A model generated the notes under the pieces. That model did no database searches. It was not told the DNA's origin and was given only the letters and a program-made list of their open reading frames with translations. A stretch of 64,000 nt of DNA from JAVBWI01 sp036677445 (lineage in GTDB: Bacteria > Bacillota > Clostridia > Christensenellales > CAG-138), in assembly GCA_036677445.1 (NCBI GenBank), contig JAVBWI010000017.1, positions 248,001 to 312,000 of the forward strand. The letters are read 5' to 3'. Below, piece by piece: positions 59,437-64,000 of the stretch. A program made the position numbers and the translations under genes. Each line of letters opens with the position of its first letter. The first letter of the stretch is position 1.

Positions 59437-59602
59437 TCCTGCTTACGCAGGAAACTGTCGCGCCAACTTACGCTACGAGGTGTCATTTTGCACCGTACAT
59501 GTACCCGAATGGCACATTCGGGTATTCTTCAAGGAAAGATGTGCGGCAGTTCGCCGCACAACCAACCGCCAGCAAAATGACGTATTGAAAGCCGCTGTTA
59601 CA
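59437..59602 (+). repeat. Modular hairpin element, A type, 3' part
   Basis: It repeats TCCTGCTTACGCAGGAAACT (also at 59169-59188), then completes the A element: CAACTTACGC, GTCATTTTGCA and its partner GCAAAATGAC, with an expanded loop holding CCCGAATG and TGTGCGGC hairpins, as in 14217-14440. Confidence 0.8.
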
Positions 59603-59772
59603 TAAATCAATTACTCGCCGTTTCTTCCGGAAGTTTTTTGTCGGAGAAAGCTTGGGGGATATACCCTAAAGGGGAGGGTTTGTCAGCAGCCTAGGGCATT
59701 GCACAGTATTTGCTTGCGCCCGGGGGCCGGGCGGGTTATGATAAGGTCATAAACGAAACAGGGGGAGCAGAC

Positions 59773-59952
59773 ATGGCAAAAACGCTTTACCGCAACAATA
59801 CGGATAAAATACTCTTCGGCGTGTGCAGCGGCGTGGCGGAGTATTTCGATGTGGATGTTTCCATAGTACGCATACTCTGGGGCGTGCTGGCGTTTACGGT
59901 ACTGGGTCTGATCGCGTATATCATCGCGGCATATGTATTGCCTGTAAAATAG
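59773..59952 (+). CDS. PspC-domain small membrane protein
   Basis: A 59-residue PspC domain on its own. TDKILFGVCSGVAEYFDVD is the family signature, followed by one membrane helix (ILWGVLAFTVLGLIAYIIAA). Stand-alone PspC peptides are common in Firmicutes and linked to membrane stress; no pspA is near. GGGGGAG lies 6 nt before the ATG. Confidence 0.9.
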   Translation: MAKTLYRNNTDKILFGVCSGVAEYFDVDVSIVRILWGVLAFTVLGLIAYIIAAYVLPVK

Positions 59953-59959
59953 ATCATCC

Positions 59960-59996
59960 TCCAGGTCACTGCAAAATGACGGATTCAAAGCTTATT
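59960..59996 (+). repeat. 3' fragment of an A-type element
   Basis: GTCACTGCAAAATGACGGAT then TCAAAGC matches the closing part of the A elements (GCAAAATGACGGATT, AAAGCC), without the upstream modules. Confidence 0.55.
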
Positions 59997-60061
59997 AAAA
60001 GCCGTAGGGCATCTTTGCATGCGTTTAGTGTCCCAACACAAAATGACTGATACAAAGAGAA

Positions 60062-60087
60062 GAAAAGTCCAGCGTTCTGGACTTTTC
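60062..60087 (-). terminator. Terminator of the ABC-regulator unit
   Basis: GAAAAGTCCAG and CTGGACTTTTC pair perfectly around CGTT; on the minus strand the right arm ends in TTTTC. It lies 40 nt past the regulator stop. Confidence 0.75.
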
Positions 60088-60127
60088 ATGTTTTGAAGCT
60101 GATTGAATCCCGAAGCAGAGAACCGTG

Positions 60128-61066
60128 TCAGAACTGCGCAAGAGGCGGAGCACCCTCCGCGTCCGCTTTTTCAAAAAATGTACGCACCATAATATCCTGC
60201 GCATGATTCCCGAACTTTTTGCCAAACAACGTCAAGCCGCCTGCGTTTTTCGCATCTTCAGCCACTTCAAAACGAATGCTCCAATACAGCTTGTCATCCG
60301 CTAAAAGCTGCTCCAAAGTTACTTCCGAGACTTTTTGATCGTCCATGACAACGCCGTCGCGTGTGAGGTGCAACGTCTTTAATAACCCGTATTGGTTGGA
60401 AGGCCACCATTCAGGCGTAAGTTTTCCGCGTTTCACACCGTAATCACCGGGACTGGTCCATGTGAAAAGCTTTGTGCCGTTAAAACAAAACGTGATATCG
60501 GATGGCCAATCGTCCGCAAAATCCGGCGCCTCAGAAGCAATTTCAAAGGACAACTCAATTTCCACAATCTTTTGTTCGGGCGATAAATAATTCGGGCATC
60601 TGTATTCCACGTATCCTTGCGTAAACCACAAAAGCTGTGCGTTAACGCGCTCTGTTTCCCAAAAAACCCGCGGGTCGTCGCTGGAGCCGATAACGCCCTT
60701 CTCTGTTGCGAGACCGCATGTTGGCGTACCGTCAATTAAACAGTAACACCCAACAGGGATTGAGTAGGAATGGATCATCGGTAATCCACGCCTGCGATAA
60801 TCTAACAAAAACCGATATTCCGCGAAAACCAGCGTGCAAATTTTGCACATGGAGCCGTTTCTTTTGACCATTCGGGTAGTTACAAGGCCGGCATCTTCAA
60901 GCTTTTTCACATGCTTTATCATAATCGGGCTGCTGATGCCGATTCTTTCGGCAAGCTGCTTGATATTTAGCTCCTCTTCCGCCAGCAGCTGGATGATTTC
61001 AAGGCGCACGTCGCTTGCGAGCGCTTCAAAAAAAGCTACGTTTTCCGGAATGGGGGAAATCAGCAT
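60128..61066 (-). CDS. ArsR-type HTH regulator with large C-terminal domain
   Basis: A 312-residue protein. Residues 1-90 are an ArsR winged helix (FFEALASDVRLEIIQLLAEE, IKQLAERIGISSPIMIKHVK). The remainder, over 200 residues, is beta-rich and unlike simple ArsR proteins; it may be a sugar-sensing domain, though KRNGSMCKICTLVFAEYRF has a CxxC. It lies directly after the transporter genes on the same strand, so it probably controls them. GAGG precedes the ATG. Confidence 0.85.
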   Translation of the reverse strand: MLISPIPENVAFFEALASDVRLEIIQLLAEEELNIKQLAERIGISSPIMIKHVKKLEDAGLVTTRMVKRNGSMCKICTLVFAEYRFLLDYRRRGLPMIHSYSIPVGCYCLIDGTPTCGLATEKGVIGSSDDPRVFWETERVNAQLLWFTQGYVEYRCPNYLSPEQKIVEIELSFEIASEAPDFADDWPSDITFCFNGTKLFTWTSPGDYGVKRGKLTPEWWPSNQYGLLKTLHLTRDGVVMDDQKVSEVTLEQLLADDKLYWSIRFEVAEDAKNAGGLTLFGKKFGNHAQDIMVRTFFEKADAEGAPPLAQF

Positions 61067-61082
61067 ACGGGTTCCTCGTTTC

Positions 61083-61937
61083 TTATCCTTTTACACCGCC
61101 GGCCGTCATACCGGCAATAAAGTGTTTTTGAAAAATCAGGAACAAAATAACAATAGGAATCACGGAAAACACGGCTCCCGCTATCAAAACGTCGTAATTA
61201 TTCCCGTAAGGCGTAATCAATGTATTCAAACCTATTGTCAGCGTAAGTTTATCTTTCGAACTTAAAACAATCATCGGCCACAAAAAATTATTCCAACTGT
61301 TCATACCCACAAAAATGCCCATAGCCGCAAACGCGGGTTTCATCAGCGGGAATATAATCCGTGCGAATATACCATATTCACTGCAACCGTCTACCCGCGC
61401 CGCATCCAGAAAATCTTTGGGCATTCCGCTTAAATACTGACGAAAGAAAAATATCGGCAACGGACCTGCCACAAACGGCAAAATAATGCCCCATATACTG
61501 TCGATAAGCCCAAGCTTTATAATTAACTGGAAGAGCGGCAGCATGATGATTTCCATCGGTATCATCATAATAACCAAAACGCATATAAAAAGCAAATTTT
61601 TGAGCTTAAACTCATACATGGCAAAACCATAGCCAACAAAGGCGCTGACGATAAGCGTCAATGCGGTTTGTACCGCAGTAATGACTAAGCTGTTCTTAAA
61701 CCAGGTAAAGTATGGCGTATCACCAGAAAACAAGAAGGAATAGTTTTTAAAGGACATGATCGACGTATCGATATTCAGGCCTATACCTTGTCGCATAATT
61801 TCTTGCCCGGGTCTAAGAGAAGCTAAGAATATGCTGATAAAAGGCGTGAGCGTCACAATTGCCATGACGGTAAACAGAATAAGCATGACGGCTGACTGTG
61901 ATGTGAATTTGGAACGCCTTTTTGATTGCCCTTTCAT
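61083..61937 (-). CDS. Sugar ABC transporter permease, MalG type
   Basis: A 284-residue CUT1-family permease with six helices. The coupling-loop motif is DAARVDGCSEYGIFARIIFPLM. TPFISIFLASLRPGQEI and IMMIPMEIIMLPLFQLIIKL are typical. The ATG at 61937 has GGGGG 6 nt upstream. It overlaps the region just after the MalF-type gene stop (61939), so translation is coupled. Confidence 0.93.
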   Translation of the reverse strand: MKGQSKRRSKFTSQSAVMLILFTVMAIVTLTPFISIFLASLRPGQEIMRQGIGLNIDTSIMSFKNYSFLFSGDTPYFTWFKNSLVITAVQTALTLIVSAFVGYGFAMYEFKLKNLLFICVLVIMMIPMEIIMLPLFQLIIKLGLIDSIWGIILPFVAGPLPIFFFRQYLSGMPKDFLDAARVDGCSEYGIFARIIFPLMKPAFAAMGIFVGMNSWNNFLWPMIVLSSKDKLTLTIGLNTLITPYGNNYDVLIAGAVFSVIPIVILFLIFQKHFIAGMTAGGVKG

Positions 61938-61938
61938 A

Positions 61939-62847
61939 TTATTCCCCCTTCTTAAACAAACCGGCAAATTTTAGCTGAATTGCATTGATGCCGAGCGTTA
62001 TCGCCAACATGGTCAGCCCTATCGCGGAACCATACCCGATATTTGCCTGCTCCCAACCAAGGCGATACAGGTAACCGATAATTGTAAGTCCCGCACCGCC
62101 CGGCGAACGGTTGCCGTTAAAGAGCATAAAGCTTTCCAAAAACATCGCCATACCGCCGTAAATGCTGATCGTCAGAACATAAATTGTAACGGGTTTTAAA
62201 AGCGGAATCGTGATGTGCCTGAGCTTTTGCACCGGTCCGGCGCCGTCTATAGACGCCGATTCGTAGTATTCATTCGGGATGCCTTGCAAACCCGATAAGT
62301 AATACATGATATTCACGCCCGTCCAACGCCAGCAGCAAAGCATCAGCAACGCGAAAAAGGTGGTCCATTGTGCCGGACCACCCAACCATTTCGTGGCCGC
62401 AACTCCGAAATTTGCTAAAATATCGTTTAGCAGCGCAGTAGGCATCTCTCCGAAAATCAACCGAAAAGTGAAGCCCGCTACAACAATCGAAACCAGTGCC
62501 GGCAAAAAAAATACCGAGCGAAAAAAATTCTTTGCGACCATCTTCTTGCTATTCAAAAGAACCGCCAGTAATAATGGAACCGGTATGAGTATTGCAATCG
62601 TACTGACCGTATAGATCACACTGTTGGTTACAGCCCTTAAAAAGTCACTGTTCAGTAGATTTTTAAAATTATCAAATCCGACGAATGCCGTCTGACCGGG
62701 TACAACCTTTTGAAAACTCATGATAACCGTAGAAATAACCGGATAAACAAAAAACAATAGGAACACGATAATAAAAGGTGAAATAAAAACATAGGGCGCA
62801 AGTTTTTGTGAATATGGCAGGGACTTTACCCATTTTTTGAAGTTCAT
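61939..62847 (-). CDS. Sugar ABC transporter permease, MalF type
   Basis: A 302-residue CUT1 permease. APYVFISPFIIVFLLFFVYP opens it, and ESASIDGAGPVQKLRHITIP is the coupling-loop motif. The start at 62847 (MNFKKWVK) is preceded by GGGGG about 10 nt upstream; an earlier in-frame start would lie within the hairpin region. It pairs with the MalG-type permease. Confidence 0.93.
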   Translation of the reverse strand: MNFKKWVKSLPYSQKLAPYVFISPFIIVFLLFFVYPVISTVIMSFQKVVPGQTAFVGFDNFKNLLNSDFLRAVTNSVIYTVSTIAILIPVPLLLAVLLNSKKMVAKNFFRSVFFLPALVSIVVAGFTFRLIFGEMPTALLNDILANFGVAATKWLGGPAQWTTFFALLMLCCWRWTGVNIMYYLSGLQGIPNEYYESASIDGAGPVQKLRHITIPLLKPVTIYVLTISIYGGMAMFLESFMLFNGNRSPGGAGLTIIGYLYRLGWEQANIGYGSAIGLTMLAITLGINAIQLKFAGLFKKGE

Positions 62848-62904
62848 TTCTCGGCTACCCCCTGATTTCGAAAGTAACGCGCAGCGCGTTATGCAAAATA
62901 TTGA

Positions 62905-62930
62905 CCGAAAGCGCCGCAAGCGGCGCTTTC
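62905..62930 (-). terminator. Hairpin between the binding-protein and permease genes
   Basis: CGAAAGCGCCGC and GCGGCGCTTTCG form a perfect 12-bp stem with loop AA. There is no T run, so it likely attenuates or stabilises, letting the binding protein exceed the permeases. Confidence 0.65.
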
Positions 62931-62957
62931 GTGTTGCCATAGCGATAAGAGGGGAAT

Positions 62958-64000
62958 CTAGTATTGGATTTTGCCTTGTTCTTCCGCCAACATGCTGGGA
63001 ATATCGATATTCTTATCCGTGTAAGCCCTGGTAAGCACCGAGTTCTTCATAGCGTCCAAAGTCGCGGGAAGCGCATCCGAGACATTGACTGCGAGAATTT
63101 CGTCTTTAATCGAGTTGAGCACTTCAAACGGATTGGTCACATAGTACTCGGTAAATTTGTTGACCGAATTCATCATCTCCGGCAAAGACCATACCTCGGT
63201 GCGGATAGGATCAAAGCCCAGCGTGTTCCAGATTTCGATGTTGCCCTCCTTGGAAAGCTTCGCAAACGCCAGGAATCTCTTAACAAGGTCGGGATTTTCG
63301 CACTGTGCAGTGACAGACGTGCCCGTGCCGCCCATACCAACGGAGCGCGGCTGGCCGGCTTCCCAAACAGGAAGCGGAGCGATCGCAATTTTATTGGCAA
63401 GATCCGGCATGTGGTCGGTAAAGCGGTCCATATACCACATGGGCATCACTATGGAACCAATAGCGCCGCTGTTCATCAGAGCGTAAAATTCTTCCGAGTG
63501 ATGGAAGTTGCCCGGGGCGATTGTCGCGATTCCCTCGTTAAGCAGTTTGCGGTTGTATTCAAGCGCTTTTACCATTTGTGCGGAACTGATGCCCGGCTTG
63601 CCATCCTTGGTCAACATGTCGCCGCCCTGAGAGGAAAGCAGCGGCCACATATGCCAAATGTCGCCGGATTCCAACGATTCCCAATATTTATCCGGTAAAG
63701 CGGCTTTGAGTTTTTTGCCTGCCTGATAGTAATCGTCCCAAGTCCTGATGTTTTTCCAATCAATGCCGGATTTGTCGCAAAGCTCCGTATTGTAATAAAT
63801 GACAGCCGCGCCGACATGGAAGCAAATGCCGTAGTAGTTTCCGTCTTTGGAATAGATGTCTACTCTGGCTTTCACGATGTTGTTCAGTTCCGGTTCAACG
63901 ACTTCGTTAATCGGAAGCAATTGAATGTCGCCCTTGAGGAAGTTGGCGTATTTGCCTAACTCGATGTCTACGAGATCCGGCGCACCCACGCCCGATTGCA
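62958..64000 (-). CDS. Sugar ABC transporter substrate-binding protein (5' end outside the window)
   Basis: The C-terminal 347 residues or so of a CUT1 extracellular solute-binding protein. APDLVDIELGKYANFLKGD, YYGICFHVGAAVIYYNTELC, WDDYYQAGKKLKAALPDKYW and SQGGDMLTKDGKPGISSAQM match the family; the C-terminus ends AEEQGKIQY. The signal peptide is off the window. No ATPase gene is beside the permeases; a shared MsmK-type ATPase elsewhere is probable. Confidence 0.9.
   Translation of the reverse strand, partial: QSGVGAPDLVDIELGKYANFLKGDIQLLPINEVVEPELNNIVKARVDIYSKDGNYYGICFHVGAAVIYYNTELCDKSGIDWKNIRTWDDYYQAGKKLKAALPDKYWESLESGDIWHMWPLLSSQGGDMLTKDGKPGISSAQMVKALEYNRKLLNEGIATIAPGNFHHSEEFYALMNSGAIGSIVMPMWYMDRFTDHMPDLANKIAIAPLPVWEAGQPRSVGMGGTGTSVTAQCENPDLVKRFLAFAKLSKEGNIEIWNTLGFDPIRTEVWSLPEMMNSVNKFTEYYVTNPFEVLNSIKDEILAVNVSDALPATLDAMKNSVLTRAYTDKNIDIPSMLAEEQGKIQY

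Noticed and set aside
1..64000. tRNA or rRNA genes
   Set aside because: I saw no acceptor-stem plus TTCRA arm combination or rRNA signature while reading; a tRNAscan-SE run would settle it.

Overview
The window is high-GC, gene-dense bacterial chromosome. Gram-positive-type ribosome sites, several lipoprotein signals, a PhoP/PhoR-coupled pst operon, a LytR-CpsA-Psr enzyme, a Gx-type transporter next to ApbE, an FeFe-hydrogenase-like protein and the Clostridia-style VTC/DUF4956/Cthe_2159 gene set all point to an anaerobic, motile member of the Clostridia. A Christensenellales-like lineage is my guess; no rRNA or tRNA is present to test it. I saw no CRISPR array, no intact insertion sequence and no prophage.

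Layout. 1-7.6 kb: three transmembrane chemoreceptors and a CheW. 7.7-11.3 kb: a minus-strand operon for a VTC-fold polyphosphate polymerase-like protein, a DUF4956 membrane protein and a secreted Cthe_2159-type lipoprotein. 12-16.2 kb: iron-sulfur proteins (a DUF362-ferredoxin and two short QueG-like paralogues) with a LysR regulator. 16.8-22 kb: PhzF, a YbaK-type deacylase, a choloylglycine-hydrolase-like protein, a membrane protein and an aldehyde dehydrogenase. 22.2-29 kb: pstSCAB-phoU-phoPR, with a circularly permuted PstS. 29-37.4 kb: Smr protein, DeoC, two-subunit class I fumarase, a flavodoxin-fold oxidoreductase, a foreign-looking peptidoglycan-binding protein and an acyltransferase-fold protein. 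37.5-45 kb: calcium-type P-ATPase, PHP phosphoesterase, flavodoxin, cupin, and a TetR gene upstream of an FMN-binding reductase lipoprotein. 45.4-49.9 kb: CoA-transferase, GNAT, membrane protein, PutP-type symporter. 50.2-51.9 kb: an FeFe-hydrogenase-like sensor fused to a chemoreceptor signalling domain. 51.9-59.1 kb: LCP enzyme, Gx transporter, ApbE, a methyltransferase-like protein and a glycosyltransferase fused to a serine beta-lactamase-like domain. 59.7-64 kb: PspC-like peptide and a sugar ABC transporter with an ArsR-type regulator; the binding-protein gene runs off the window.

How the genes work together. Chemotaxis is a theme: three membrane receptors share one signalling tip and one C-terminal tail, and a soluble receptor reads a hydrogenase-like domain. 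Flavin electron transfer outside the cytoplasm is another: ApbE could flavinylate the FMN-binding reductase.

The least explained content is between the genes. A family of modular, hairpin-rich intergenic elements recurs in at least seven places. It has a 5' palindrome of about 30 nt, variable middle hairpins and a 3' hairpin with a near-constant ACATGTC-type loop; stems change in compensating fashion between copies. One copy is nested inside another between 20-bp duplications. A second, unrelated three-hairpin module occurs twice, each time between two copies of the local terminator-like hairpin. These are my best candidates for something undescribed.
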